Positions 1-12,379 of a stretch of 64,000 nt of DNA are shown here, in pieces. Origin of the DNA: Salvelinus alpinus (taxonomy: Eukaryota; Chordata; Actinopteri; Salmoniformes; Salmonidae); contig NC_092091.1 of assembly GCF_045679555.1 (NCBI RefSeq), positions 71,145,313 to 71,209,312 of the forward strand, in the 5' to 3' direction. Numbering within the stretch: the first letter of the stretch is position 1; each line of letters begins with the position of its first letter. The notes under the pieces are model-generated. The model saw only the letters and a list, made by a program, of their open reading frames with translations, was not told the origin of the DNA and searched no databases. The position numbers were made by a program, and so were the translations under genes.

Positions 1-212
1 GGGGGAAAGAGCTGAAGAAACGGTTTACAATAAGCAGGGCGGGGCTCAACAGGCGGAAGGCATCACAAAGGGCACCATTTTCTCTAACTTTTCCATGTAT
101 AATGCTCTACTTTTGAGTTTTTGAGAGCCTTGGTCAGATGGTCTGATGGCTTTTCATAAAGACGTCATGGTAAGTAATGGAATCCTGGTTTCTGTGTGTG
201 TGCGGAGAAGGA
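1..212. repeat. copy of local repeat module, cut by assembly gap
   Basis: This stretch is almost identical to 35926-36152 and is in the same orientation; only a few substitutions separate them. It ends abruptly at the run of N. The start of the module at about 145 is also shared, in inverted orientation, with 35377-35584. No gene is supported: the short open frame here repeats at each copy of the module and looks non-coding. Confidence 0.8.
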
Positions 213-312
213 NNNNNNNNNNNNNNNNNNNNNNNNNNNNNNNNNNNNNNNNNNNNNNNNNNNNNNNNNNNNNNNNNNNNNNNNNNNNNNNNNNNNNNNN
301 NNNNNNNNNNNN
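213..312. other. assembly gap (100 N)
   Basis: Exactly 100 unknown bases, the usual placeholder for a gap of unknown size. It interrupts the repeat module that starts the window, so the flanking order may be uncertain. Confidence 0.98.
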
Positions 313-394
313 AGGATGTTTAAATGTATGTTAGAATTTTCCTTTCCTCTTTGACATTACAGTATTTTGTGTCGATCGTTGACCAACAATGACA

Positions 395-480
395 ATTAAA
401 TCAATTTTAATCCCACATTGTAACACAACAAAATGTGGAAAAAGTCAAGGGTGAATACTGTCTGAAGCCTGAAGGCACTG
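395..480. mobile_element. terminal fragment of a Tc1-like transposon
   Basis: The sequence matches the right terminal inverted repeat of the Tc1-like element at 7940-9395 (ACACAACAAAATGTGGAAAA followed by GAAGGCACTG and a TA). Only this end survives, and the minisatellite begins immediately after it. Confidence 0.75.
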
Positions 481-481
481 T

Positions 482-1890
482 ATGTCAGTATCTTTCAGTA
501 TGTCAGTATCTTTCAGTATGTCAGTATCTTTCAGTATGTCAGTATCTATTAATCACGTCAGTATCTTTCAGTATGTCAGTATCTATTAATCACGTCAGTA
601 TCTTTCAGTATGTCAGTATCTTTCAGGATGTCAGTATCTTTCAGTATGTCAGTATCTATTAATCACGTCAGTATCTTTCAGTATGTCAGTATCTTTAAGT
701 ATGTCAGTATCTTTCAGTTCCTCAGTATCTGTCAGTACGTCAGTATCTTTCAGTATGTCAGTATCTATTAATCACTTCAGTATCTTTCAGTATGTCAGTA
801 TCTTTCAGTTCGTCAGTATCTTTCAGTATGTCAGTATCTTTCAGTATGTCAGTATCTTTCAGTATGTCAGTATCTATTAATTACGTCAGTATCTTTCAGT
901 ATGTCAGTATCTTTCAGTTCGTCAGTATCTTTCAGTACGTCAGTATCTTTCAGTATGTCAGTATCTTTCAGTACGTCAGTATCTATTAATCACGTCAGTA
1001 TCTTTCAGTATGTCAGTATCTTTCAGTTCGTCAGTATCTTTCAGTATGTCAGTATCTTTAAGCATGTCAGTATCTATTAATCACGTCAGTATCTTTCAGT
1101 ATGTCAGTATCTGCCATTATGTCAGTATCTTTTAATCACGTCAGTATCTTTCAGTATGTCAGTATCTTTCAGTATGTCAGTATCTTTCAGTACTTCAGTG
1201 TCTTTCAGTATGTCAGTATCTTTCAGTATGTCAGTATCTTTCAGTATGTCAGTATCTTTCAGTACTTCAGTATCTTTCAGTATGTCAGTGTCTTTCAGTA
1301 CTTCAGTGTCTTTCAGTATGTCAGTATCTTTCAGTACTTCAGTGTCTTTCAGTACTTCAGTGTCTTTCAGTATCTTTCAGTATGTCAGTATCTTTCAGTA
1401 TGTCAGTATCTTTCAGTATGTCAGTATCTTTCAGTATGTCAGTATCTATTAATCACGTCAGTATCTTTCAGTATGTCAGTATCTTTCAGTATGTCAGTAT
1501 CTCTAAGAATGTCAGTATCTTCAGTATGTCAGTATCTTTAAGCATGTCAGTATCTTTCAGTATGTCAGTATCTTTAAGAATGTCAGTATCTTTCAGTATG
1601 TCAGTATCTTCAGTATGTCAGTATCTTCAGTATGTCAGTATCTTTAAGCATGTCAGTATCTATTACTCACGTCAGTATTTTTCAGTATGTCAGTATCTTT
1701 AAGAATGTCACTATTTTTCAGTATGTCAGTATCTTTAAGAATGTCAATATCATTCAGTATGTCAGTATCTTTAAGCATATCAGTATCATTCAGTATGTCA
1801 GTATCTTTAAGCATGTCAGTATCATTCAGTACGTCAGTATCATTCAGTACGTCAGTATCTTTCAGTATGTCAGTATCTTTAAGCACGTCA
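482..1890. repeat. 18-bp minisatellite
   Basis: A tandem array of about 78 units of an 18-bp motif, TCAGTATCTTTCAGTATG, with scattered variants such as a CTATTAATCACG unit and AAGCATG or TACTTCAG endings. Because 18 is divisible by 3, long open frames arise on both strands (VSIFQY or SVSFSM repeats). These are by-products of the repeat and not evidence of a protein. Confidence 0.95.
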
Positions 1891-1939
1891 GAGATGCTTT
1901 GCTCTACTTCTACTTCTATTGCTATTACAACCCTTTTAA

Positions 1940-3075
1940 TATCACCTCTACAGCTATTCTACTAATCACAGTGTTCTATATCACCTCTACAGCTATTCTA
2001 CTAATCACAGTGTTCTGTATCACCTCTACAGCTATTCTACTAACCACAGTGTTCTATATCACCTCTACAGCTATTCTACTAATCACAGTGTTCTATATCA
2101 CCTCTACAGCTATTCTACTAATCACAGTGTTCTATATCACCTCTACAGCTATTCTACAAATCACAGTGTTCTATATCACCTCTAAAGCTATTCTACTAAT
2201 CACAGTGTTCTATATCACCTCTACAGCTATTCTACTAATCACAGTGTTCTATATCACCTCTACAGCTATTCTACTAATCACAGTGTTCTATATCACCTCT
2301 ACAGCTATTATACTAATCACAGTGTTCTATATCACCTCTACAGCTATTCTACTAATCACAGTGTTCTATATCACCTCTACAGCTATTCTACTAATCACAG
2401 TGTTCTATATCACCTCTACAGCTATTCTACTAATCACAGTGTTCTATATCACCTCTACAGCTATTCTACAAATCACAGTGTTCTATATCAACTCTACAGC
2501 TATTCTACTAATCACAGTGTTCTATATCACCTCTACAGCTATTCTACTAATCACAGTGTTCTATATCACCTCTACAGCTATTCTACTAATCACAGTGTTC
2601 TATATCACCTCTACAGCTATTCTACTAATCACAGTGTTCTATATCACCTCTACAGCTATTCTACTAATCACAGTGTTCTATATCACCTCTACAGCTATTC
2701 TACTAATCACAGTGTTCTATATCACCTCTACAGCTATTCTACAAATCACAGTGTTCTATATCACCTCTACAGCTATTCTACTAATCACAGTGTTCTATAT
2801 CACCTCTACAGCTATTCTACAAATCACAGTGTTCTATATCACCTCTACAGCTATTCTACTAATCACAGTGTTCTATATCACCTCTACAGCTATTCTACTA
2901 ATCACAGTGTTCTATATCACCTCTACAGCTATTCTACTAATCACAGTGTTCTATATCACCTCTACAGCTATTCTACTAATCACAGTGTTGTATATCACCT
3001 CTACAGCTATTCTACTAATCACAGTGTTGTATATCACCTCTACAGCTATTCTACTAATCACAGTGTTCTATTAAT
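1940..3075. repeat. 39-bp minisatellite
   Basis: About 29 nearly perfect copies of a 39-bp unit containing CTATTCTACTAATCACAGTG and a TATATCACCTCTACAG segment. The length is a multiple of 3, which gives one open frame of 13-residue repeats continuing from the neighbouring 18-bp array. There is no start-site context, splice signal or codon bias to suggest translation. Units differ at only a few sites, so the array looks recently homogenised. Confidence 0.95.
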
Positions 3076-3229
3076 GTAATATTATGCCAGACAAACAGAC
3101 TAAGGACTTTGAATAGCAGACACGGAATTGGTTTGGTCCCCACTGTGTCCCATCAAAGCTCTTTAATTTCTGATGTACGTGATCATAGACGAAAGGGGTT
3201 CAAGTATGTCTGCTTCAAAAGGTCAGGTA

Positions 3230-3427
3230 GGGTGGCAGGTAGCCTAGTGGTTAGAGCATTGGGCCAGTAACAGAAAGGTTGCTCGATTGAATCCCTGAGC
3301 TGAGAAGGTAAAAATCTGTCGTTCTGCCCCTGAACAAGGCAGTTAACCCACTTTTTCTAGGCCGTCATTGTAAATAAGAATTTGTTCTTAACTGACTTGC
3401 CTAGTAAAATAAAGGTTAAATTTAAAA
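3230..3427 (+). mobile_element. HpaI-type SINE
   Basis: A tRNA-like head (GGTGGCAGGTAGCCTAG, then a B-box-like region) is followed by the HpaI site GTTAAC and an A-rich tail after AAATAAAGGTTAAA. This is the SINE family diagnostic of salmonids. Confidence 0.9.
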
Positions 3428-3631
3428 AATGTCAAAATTTAAAAAAGGTTACAAAACATGTTACCATGACAAACATGTCAGTGTGTGTTGTTCATTAAAG
3501 ACATGGGCCTCGGATGTACTTCCCTTTGTGTTTGACATTCAGAGCATAGAGTAGGACAACAAAGACATCTGGAATGGCCATAGAGTGAATGTGCGATGAT
3601 GCGTCAACATAGTCAGGGTCAATGCAAGGTT

Positions 3632-4188
3632 TGTTATGCTGGTGAATGAGGACCCAAAAGCGACTTAAGAGAAACAGAGTCTTTAATCCAGTCTTAAACA
3701 AACAATGATACTCCTGGATATTATCATAGGAAAATCCAAAACAGGAAACTGAAATCCTCTCGTCAGTAGAGAGGAACGACTGGAGACGCGACCACAGACT
3801 GCAGGTCGCTTCAGGAAGGCACAGGCCGTAGCTGACATCGACACCAGCTCACACGCAGCATCTGAAGAAGGCAAAAACACGACAGGGCGGAACAAGGACA
3901 CAGAACAGCAAACATCAAACAAGAATCCGACAAGGACAGAAGCGGAAAACAGAGGGAGAAATAGGGACTCTAATCAGAGGGCAAAATAGGGGACAGGTGT
4001 GAAAGAGTAAATGAGGTGGTTAGAAGAATGAGAAACAGCTGGGAGCAGGAACGGAACGATAGAGAGAGAGAGCGAGAGAGGGAGAGAGGGAGGGGGAGAG
4101 AGAGGGATAGAAAGAGGGAAAGAACCTAATAAGACCAGCAGAGGGAAGCACAGGGACAAGACATGATAATCAATGACAAAACATGACA
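3632..4188 (-). mobile_element. solo LTR (fossil of an LTR retrotransposon)
   Basis: A 557-bp segment with LTR-style ends (TGTTATG at the left and CATGACA at the right, i.e. TG...CA) flanked on both sides by the 5-bp direct repeat AGGTT (3627-3631 and 4189-4193), the expected target-site duplication. No internal region is present, so it is the single LTR left after recombination between the two LTRs of a former element. It contains a purine-rich GA tract near 4060-4115. Orientation is inferred from resemblance to salmonid LTRs read on the - strand. The family is not identified further. Confidence 0.75.
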
Positions 4189-4296
4189 AGGTTAGAGAGA
4201 TGAATTCCATTCTGGAACAGAACTTATTCGCTGTGTGTCTCACCTCAGACTGACCCATAGTATGTATGCATCATCCACATCAGCCTCCTCATCATC

Positions 4297-4446
<150 letters not shown>

Positions 4447-4451
<5 letters not shown>

Positions 4452-6044
4452 AACAAACAAACAAATTATTTTGAGTGGTATAACTGAATTTCCATTGATC
4501 CAAAATAGTAACAGTATTCCAAAATATTTGAACAGTAATCCAAAGCACCAGACTTTTCTAAACATAGAGAACTTTGAGAAGGGGGGTGGAAGCAAACCGG
4601 TAAAATGTAAATACAAAAAAATGTCTATGGGTTTACTTGCTTATTAGCCAGGAAGTTAGGATTCAGGAATGTTTGTGTGAGCGGAGCTTCTTCCCGTTAA
4701 CGCTGCTAAAACAGGAGTTTACGTCAGCGATGACTATTCCTAGATGGAAGGGAAGTAGGCTCCTGTTGTATGTTGCTAGACTTTAACATCTTGCTCTATT
4801 ATGGGATTTCTGTATACTTGTACCTTCTTTGATCCAGCCGATGATGCCTCATGTTTGGTCTTTTTCCAACTGTCTTTTCCGGCTGTCTCCTGGTCCTATT
4901 TTAGGGTTCATTGCCAAGGTCAAGTATCTCACTCTGTGAACAAGACAGACAAAGCATTCACTGATCTACATAGACCGCTTCCTCTGAGAAAACTTGGTGT
5001 CTAACATAATTACTCTATCCTAACGTTGTATACAGGGTTTAAAAAAAATACAATTATAAGATGTAGGTCTCTGAGTTTGGATACTATACTGGCTGCTTCC
5101 CCTGACTTAGTTTCGATATGACAGCTGCACACCTAAAGAATCTACAACGCTACCATTAACAATAGTCTAGTCAGCAGAACAGGCCTCTGGGCCAGTGATG
5201 CAGTACATTCAGTGACTCACAGTAGAGTTTACCCACAAACACTGTTCAGCATTGTCTTCCACCCAGAAGAAGGCACTGCGTCGGCGAAACATTGGTTATG
5301 AGGTTTACCCATTAAATTGTTGGAAACATATATAGTGTCTTTCTTTCTATACAACATCATCCTCAAACAACATTTGAACAGGTCTCTCTAGCGAAATCTG
5401 TTTTTTATCTCAACGAAACAAAACAATAAATTGTCTTTGATACCTCCTTCAATGGAAACATACCTACTGTACTGACATTGTATTCCAGAAGCATTTAATG
5501 CATGTCTGCTGTTACTTTTTTCCCATGGAAACTAACCCACTGAACAGACTTACAGCATTCCAAAGCCAACATGACCGAGACTTTATCACCCATAAACTGA
5601 CATTTGAATGCTCATGCCGTGTCAGAGACCGTCCCTGTGTGTCTGACCCAAGTCATGGTGTGTGTTTTCTCCTTTGATGTAATCTGTTCTAACTATAGAT
5701 AGCAGAGGAGGGTGTGTCTGTGTACTGTAGTTGACAAAGTCTGCTCAGGACATATGACTCAGTCAAACCCTATCTGGCAGAAGTAAATTACACACAGCTG
5801 GGAGAGACGTGGAAGTGCTGAAGAGAGAAACCATGAAGCACACAGGTAAACCCTAACTGGAAGTTTCACACGAGCTAAGAACATGATTATGAATAAACTC
5901 ACAAAACTGAAAATGCATTTCAAACCAGATTTGTTTGTGTTAGGCTTGAAATGTATTGAATTACATTGTAACACAATATTAACACAATGAATGCATTTTC
6001 AACAATTTTTTCACGCCTAGGCGAGGAGGGAGTCCTTAGGATTA
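4447..6044. other. gene-free stretch
   Basis: No splice-flanked coding exon is recognisable on either strand. Around 5255-5335 there is a segment resembling the common fish repeat tail (GAAGGCACTGCGTCGGCGAA followed by a T-rich stretch), probably a retroelement 3' end. The remainder is unremarkable AT-rich sequence. Confidence 0.5.
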
Positions 6045-6160
6045 GGGGTGGCAGGTAGCCTAGCAGTTAAGAGCATTGAGCCAGTAACCAAAACGTCAAT
6101 GGTTTGAATCCCCGAACCGACTAGGTGAAAAATATGCCGATGTGCCCTTGAGCAAAGCAC
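6045..6160 (+). mobile_element. truncated HpaI-type SINE
   Basis: It begins with the GGGGTGGCAGGTAGCCTAGC head and runs through the tRNA-like portion with a degenerate body; the 3' half is missing. It is more diverged than the copy at 3230, so it is probably older. Confidence 0.8.
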
Positions 6161-7939
6161 AAATGTAAAAGGATTAGTCTGTGGATGACTCCTATCATTC
6201 AGGGTAGGCTATAAGCTCCAGGGACTGTATGAGAAATGAAAACAATGTGAAAGTAGAACTAGGGCACAGTGGCTCCCTCTCATCGGAGCAGAGTGAAATA
6301 CCACACGTTGGTACGGTTAATACGCCAGAAACGAGAGGTTATTAATATCGTCAGTGTGTCTCGTCAGGGTGAGTGGGAGAGCTGGCTGGCTCATACTGTC
6401 TCTGTCTGCCTGTAGAAGCATGGGATCCCACAGGGTGGAGGCAAAGCCAAGCATATGCAGTCAGACAAGCATCTCTGACAACACCTCTATTCAAATGAAA
6501 CAATAACGCACATACTGCACACTCTTACGTGTTTGTTAAAGAACTATATTGTGATCAATTCAAACTGAAACCCCCCCAGAAAACAGAAACTATACCTATT
6601 ACGGAAACTGAGAACCGAAATCAACTACTACTCACTTTTCCTGTACACATTTTCAAAATTCATAAAGATATGGTTCATGATCTGTCACATATGACTCCAT
6701 AGGGGTTGATAGAGATTTACTCAACATTTAAGGCTCTCGAATGCTTGAGATTATTTTGAAGTGGTAAAGGATGAAAGTGATGGAAGGGTGTGAAACGGTC
6801 AATAGAAAGGGGCTTTCAAGAAAACAGCCCAGACAAGGTGACATCATTCATCTGGAATCAGAATGGAGGTATTCCCCTTCTTGGCTTGTCTGGGAAGTGT
6901 TGGATCATTGGGCAGTAGGCAGCACTAAGATGTTAGGGGATATTCAGCACAGCCGTGGTTTAAATAGAGTTCAGGACATTGGATTTGCAGGAGGAGGGTT
7001 CACATTTTTTTAATGTTTTCATTCATTGCTAAGGCCACCGTGCAAGTCCAAATATTCCTATTCTGGAGGAAGACCAAGACAACCTAGTTATCACTTTAAA
7101 AGCAGTCTCTCTCAAACAATTACAGAGGCTTCTATCTAAAGTCCTCCTGTCTAAGCAAATGTGTTAATTTTAGCACTGAGCAGGAGATTTTTCTAACCAT
7201 GGAGTTCAAAGCCCTCTGATGTCATCATCCTGCATCCAAGCCCCATAGAGAAAAACCGCCGAGTCAGTCAGAGTCCTTTGATGAGGGGCTGGGCCTGTTA
7301 TTAAAACTGATCTTCAATGTTTAACTGTCTTCAAAGCACATTCTTGACTGTGTAAAAATGTCTGTTGTGTACCCTGCTGTAGTTTGGATGTTTACAGCAC
7401 ACGGCCGGACTTGACCTATACACTTTATTAGGCCTTATTGTACGGAGGAGTCCTTTTTTAACTCACACGCGGCATCAATAGTGAAGGGGGACTTCCAAAC
7501 CAACTCACCTCCGCCCACGCCAAACCTCAATCACGACAGGCCACGAACCCTCAGACTATTAACACAATGGCATTCCACACAGAACACATAATGTACATTT
7601 ACCCAGACAGACCTGACAACACGGCAGGGAGCGCCTTGACACACACTAACTCTTCATTCATCATCATCATCATCATCCTCCGTTAAAATAATCTCGCTAC
7701 CATAGAATCTTCTCAAGATCGAGAGATTCCACTTTGGCCTTAGACGAATAAGAACAAACATTTTCCCTTTTGCTTTTGATTAGCTGCATATGGATTTTAT
7801 TAATTTAGTGAATGTAAATTCCCTAAGTCAAGTCCTTCAAATTGCTTCCGGTCCTTCTGGAGAATGTGAAATCACACACACTAACAGCCCAAACTTTGTT
7901 TTTGCTCTTGCTGCTACTAAATGAATAAAATAGCATATA
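6161..7939. other. gene-free stretch
   Basis: No recognisable gene, RNA or repeat family is seen here apart from a short CAT trinucleotide run near 7660. The open frame at 6771-7013 has no similarity I recognise and no exon signals. Confidence 0.4.
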
Positions 7940-9395
7940 CAGTGCCTTCAGAAAGTATTCACACTCCTTGACTTTTTCAACATTTTGTTGTGTTACAAAG
8001 TGGGATTCAAATGGATTGAATAAAATGGCATTTTTTTGTCAACAATCTACACAAAATACTCTGTAATGTCAAAGTGGAAGAAAAATTCTAGCATAATTTT
8101 TATTTAAATTAAACCTTAATATATCTTGATCCGATAATTATTCAACCCACTGAGTCAACACACGTTAGAATCACCTTTGGCAGCAATTACAGCTGTGAGT
8201 CTTTCTGGGTAAGTCTCTAAGACCTTTCCACACCTGGATTGTGCAACATTTGCCCATTATTCTTTAAAAAATTATTCAAGCTCTGTCAAATTGGTTGTTA
8301 ATCATTGCTTGACAACCATTTTCAGGTCTTGCCATAGATTTTCAAGCACATTTTAGTCAAAAGTGCAAGTTGGCCACTCAGGAACATTCACTGTCTTATT
8401 GGTAAGCAACTCCAGTGTAGATTTTGCCATTTTTCCTGTGCTTAGCTCTATTCTGTTTCTTTTTTATCCTGAAAAACTCCCCAGTCCTTAACGATTGCAA
8501 GCCTACCCATAATATGATGCAGCCACCACTATGCTTTAAAATATGGAGAGTGGTACTCAGTAATGTGTCGTATTGGATTTGTCCCAAATATAACATTTTG
8601 TATTCAGGACAAAAAGTGAATTTTTTGCAGTATTACTTCCGTGCCTTGTTGCAAACAGAAAGCAGGTTTTTATAATATTTAATTTCTGTACAGGCTTCCT
8701 TCTTCTCGCTCTAGTATTGTAGAGTAACTACAATGTTGTTGATACATCCTCAATTTTCTCCTATCACAGCCATTAAACTCTGTAACTTTTTTAAAGTCAC
8801 CATTGGCCTCATGGTGAAATCCCTGATTGGTTTCCTTCCTCTCCAGTTAGTAAGGACACCTGTATATTTATAGTGACTGGGTGCATTGATACACCATCCA
8901 AAGTGTAATTAATAACTTCACCATGCTTAAGATGATATTCAATGTCTGCTTTTTTTACCCAACTACCAATAGCTTGCCCCATTGGAAAACCTCCCTGGTC
9001 TTTGTGGTAGAATCTGTGTTTGAAATTCACTGCTCGACTGAGGGACCTTACTGATCCTTTTATGTGTGGGGTACAGAGATGAGGTAGGCATTCAAAAATC
9101 ATGTTAAGCACTATATTGCACACAGACTGAGTCCTAACCCTAACCTATTATGTGACTTGTTAAGCACATTTTTACTCCTGACCATATTTAGGCTTGCCAT
9201 TACAAAGCGGTTGAATACTTATTGACTCAAGACATTTCAACTTTTCATTTTTAATTTATTAGCAACATTTTCGAAAAACATAATTCCACGTTGACATGAT
9301 GGGGTATTATGTGTAGGCCAGTCACAAAAATTCTCTCTGTAACACAACAAAATGTGGAAAAAGTCAAGCTTTGTGAATACTTTCTGAAGGCACTG
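7940..9395 (-). mobile_element. Tc1-like DNA transposon, whole length, decayed transposase
   Basis: Terminal inverted repeats begin CAGTGCCTTCAGAAAGTATT and end with the complement; a TA dinucleotide flanks both sides (7938-7939 and 9396-9397), the Tc1/mariner target duplication. The 1456-bp body matches the common teleost element of this type. On the - strand, broken pieces of transposase are visible: a KHSGG..ILW block near 8520 (family form GGGSIMLW) and a VPEWP block followed by an ENLWQDL motif near 8330-8400. Numerous stops and frame changes mean it cannot make an active enzyme; it is an autonomous-type copy that has decayed. Confidence 0.85.
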
Positions 9396-9404
9396 TAAGA
9401 CCTT

Positions 9405-9722
9405 TGAAAGTCCAGGACCTCCACATCCTGCTTCTTCACCTGCCTAATCGTCTGAGACCACCCACCCGGGCAGCTGATGAAACTGAGGAGTATTTCTGTC
9501 TGTAATAAAGCCCTTTTGTGGGGAAAACTATTTCTGATTGGCTGGGCCTTCCTCCCAAGTGGATGGGCCTATGCCCTGCAAGGCCCACCCATGGCTGCTC
9601 CCTGCCCATTCGTGAAATCCATAGATTAGGGCCTAATTTATTTCAATCGACTGATTTCCTGAGATGAACTGTAACTCAGTAAAAACCTTGAAATAGTTGC
9701 GTTTATATTTTCGTTCAGTATA
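9405..9722. mobile_element. 3' fragment of a second Tc1-like family
   Basis: The sequence ends in a TIR reading TATTTTCGTTCAGTATA. The internal blocks, including a GGCTGGGCC and CCCACCCATGGCTG segment, match the elements at 26267 and 34194. The internal deletion and missing left end make it a relic. It directly abuts the Tc1 copy to its left. Confidence 0.75.
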
Positions 9723-10492
9723 TAACGTGCACAATTGCTTTAGCCTACATTATTGAATACACCAATAGGTGCATAGCAAACAGACATGTTCCTCAATAGT
9801 ATTGACATTGAGGCTATAGGTCTACAGGCAGAAAGCAGCTGAGTTCTATGGTGATTGCCACCTGCTGTGTCCTAATGCGGGTGTAACCAGCATTCTGTAC
9901 TATCCGAGCGTGTAGAGAGGCACGCGCTGCAATAATATCTGCCAGAGACGGTGATACATTATAGCAGTAGATTGCAGCGCATACAGTTATTTTGTAACAA
10001 CAAATGTGGCAAAATTGTAGCAGTATAGGTTTCACATTGATATCCAAAAGCTCATATTCAACACCTTGGTTTTAGACGATTTGACGAAACATTTGTCCCA
10101 CTGTTTTTCCACTGTAAACTCTACAGTCAACAACCTCGCTCTCTTCCTGGTACTGTTCTTTAGAGCTCCAAAAGAGCATGCGCGACTGGTTAGCTCTGCT
10201 GCAGAATGACGTCAGCAATTCAAAACACAGGCAAGTCCAGACACACTACCGTCTGATCGGTCATACGATGTACGCTTTAATTTATTCTAGCCAACTGACC
10301 GAGGATCTTTCTATCACGTTACATGCGAATGAAGCCTGAAAGAGGAAACGTCAACGACTGTTTTGGCTTATTTCGAAGGAATATAATTTTGCGCGAGATG
10401 TCCGGATATTGACATTGTGAAGCTACCTGTCAAAGGAATCTGTGAAGTGCTGGACTGTTATTGACACGAGCCGAGCGGTGTTATCTCTGCTC
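9723..10492. promoter_or_regulatory. 5' flank and leader of cdkn2a/b
   Basis: This 770-bp stretch lies between the transposon fragment and the INK4 start codon. The proximal 350 bp is richer in CpG (for example GCATGCGCGAC and TTTTGCGCGAGATG) than the AT-rich surroundings, as expected near a transcription start. No clear TATA box is visible. The exact start site cannot be placed from sequence. Confidence 0.45.
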
Positions 10493-12021
10493 ATGACGAT
10501 GCCTCTCGAGGATGATCTAGCCTCAGCAGCGGCGACTGGCAACACCGATCGTGTTAAAATTCTATTACAAAGTGGAGTGGACGTCAACGGTGTAAACTGC
10601 TTTGGACGGACACCTCTGCAGGTAAGTGTCTCGCGCTACGCTCTAGTCGTCGTGCTTATTGGTGAAGATCGTGTCGTGTTTATTGTAAACGAGAGTAAAT
10701 GTTCAACGGTGTCATCAATATTTTAACGTTGCAGAGACGGCCCATGCGGCTTTGTTAAAAAAAAATCGACTGTTTTAGGTTGAAAACATAAACTGTCTTA
10801 ACAAATTACTAGAATAGCATGTCATACTGTGAAATAATTTGCTATATTACCTTTGTTATATATTCTATATATTTTAATGTGCTTTATTTGCGTCATAGTT
10901 TAGTCTGTTGCGCCTCAGGAACCGAGTGATGGGAATGGTGTGCAATTGCCTGGGGGCTTCTATAGGCCTGTCATTAACTTTTATCAAGTCCAAATTGTTA
11001 CTTCTATTGTTCGAAATATTTCCACGAGTTTGTCTTTCAAATAAACATAGAAATAATTCGATATTATACTCTATCAAAATGGTCCATGGCATTACCAATG
11101 TAAGCTATATCGGGGCGATGGAGGATACATGCAGGTCACCACACCCAACCTTCCAAACTCAAAATTGCTCTCCCAAAAATGGCCAAAGTTATCCATATAC
11201 ATGATCTATCTTATTTTAAATTATTCATATGTTCAGATTTAATGACTTACTCTAAAAAAAACAATTTCCTTGGGCTGCTATCAAAATGCCATGGCTGACT
11301 CTTCCTATCTATATTTGGCCTTAACTTTGATAGCCCTACATGTTGATGCTCTTTAGGTTTGCTACAATAGGAAAGGTGTGGCTGCAATTAAAAAAAGTTA
11401 AATCGAAATCATAAGATAAATTGTAGGCCGACTTATACCCTTTAACAATGTTATAGCATCAGTTGGGCCTAACTGCTTTTATTTGTAATTTAGATCCATT
11501 ATTATATTGTTATTAAATTGTTAAGTGAATAACAGCACCGACATTGTTGGATAATTAAAACACTTTAAGCAATCTGAAACGAAAAGCATGCGCTTTTATG
11601 GTCTGATAGAACTATAGGGGTAATGTATTATTTAGTGTTATTCAAATGCCGCTCTAAATAACGTATTACACACCATGGCAACATTATTTTCCTCGCAAAT
11701 ATAGGCATATTTATAAAATATTCTAGCAGCAGATCTGTAAGTAAAATCAACTGGATTTGTATTTCCTAGGTGATGATGATGGGCAGTTCACCAGTGGCGC
11801 AGTTGCTACTAATGAAAGGAGCGGATCCTAATATCGCAGACCGACACACTGGGACAACGCCGTTACACGATGCCGCCAGGATGGGCTTTTTGGACACGGT
11901 AGAGATCCTTGTCCAATTCCTCGCAGATCCGAATAGCCGGGACAATAGGAACTGCCGGCCAATCGATTTGGCGAGAGAAAGTGGACATCATAATGTCGTT
12001 GCGTTTCTGCAGGCTTTGTGA
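10493..12021 (+). CDS. cdkn2a/b: INK4-type cyclin-dependent kinase inhibitor (Cdkn2a/b)
   Basis: Two coding exons, 10493-10621 and 11770-12021, joined at a GTAAGT donor and a TTTCCTAG acceptor, give 126 aa. INK4 proteins bind CDK4/6, block cyclin D-driven Rb phosphorylation and hold cells in G1. The product is built of ankyrin repeats: exon 1 has DDLASAAATGNTDRVKILL and GVDVNG, and exon 2 starts with VMMMGSSPVAQLLL, then GADPN, TPLHDAARMGFLDT and a final DLARESGHHNVVAFL. The intron falls immediately before VMMMGS, exactly where mammalian CDKN2A/2B are split. Start choice: MTMPLEDDL fits family N-termini; an in-frame upstream ATG at 10442 would add 17 residues that do not resemble the family. 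Fish usually have one INK4 gene for mammalian 2A and 2B. No ARF-like frame is supported. A poly(A) signal candidate lies at 12374. Confidence 0.95.
10622..11769. other. cdkn2a/b intron 1
   Basis: AT-rich intron of 1148 bp with consensus ends (GTAAGT...TAG). No exon, ORF of note or mobile element is recognisable in it. Confidence 0.8.
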
Positions 12022-12373
12022 AATCAAAGATACGTTGTATTTATTTGTGTGACGATTTTATTGTATAGAATACTGATGTATATTCTAGACCCATTCATTT
12101 CTTAAACACTTTTTTTCTCGATTAAAAAAATAAGCTTTATTTATGCCTCTCAAAGAGTATTGCACTTATGCACTTAATCAACGGTTTGTTAATTAGGCTT
12201 AAGATTTATAAGTACATGTAACATTTTTGTTTTTAGTGTTAAGTTGTAATTAGGCTATTTGGGTTTTTAAAAATATTAAATCATGTAATAATCACAGATA
12301 GAATGCTTTGGCGTTGCTATAGGAAAATATATACTCTGCCATATTGATAAGGTGAGGGATTTACTGAACCAAA

Positions 12374-12379
12374 AATAAA
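12374..12379 (+). terminator. candidate poly(A) signal for cdkn2a/b
   Basis: AATAAA about 350 bp downstream of the INK4 stop codon. Another AATAAA occurs near 12504, so the true cleavage site is not certain. Confidence 0.45.

Noticed and set aside
435-3074. Long open frames of SVSFSM, VSIFQY or ITSTAILLITVFY repeats
   Set aside because: They are translations of tandem DNA repeats whose unit length is a multiple of three; no gene structure supports them.
482-3075. Regular repeats that might suggest a CRISPR array (also 54497-54875)
   Set aside because: Units abut with no unique spacers and the genome is vertebrate; these are minisatellites.
10442-10492. Upstream in-frame ATG that would lengthen cdkn2a/b by 17 residues
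   Set aside because: The added residues do not resemble INK4 N-termini, and MTMPLEDDL lines up with the family start.
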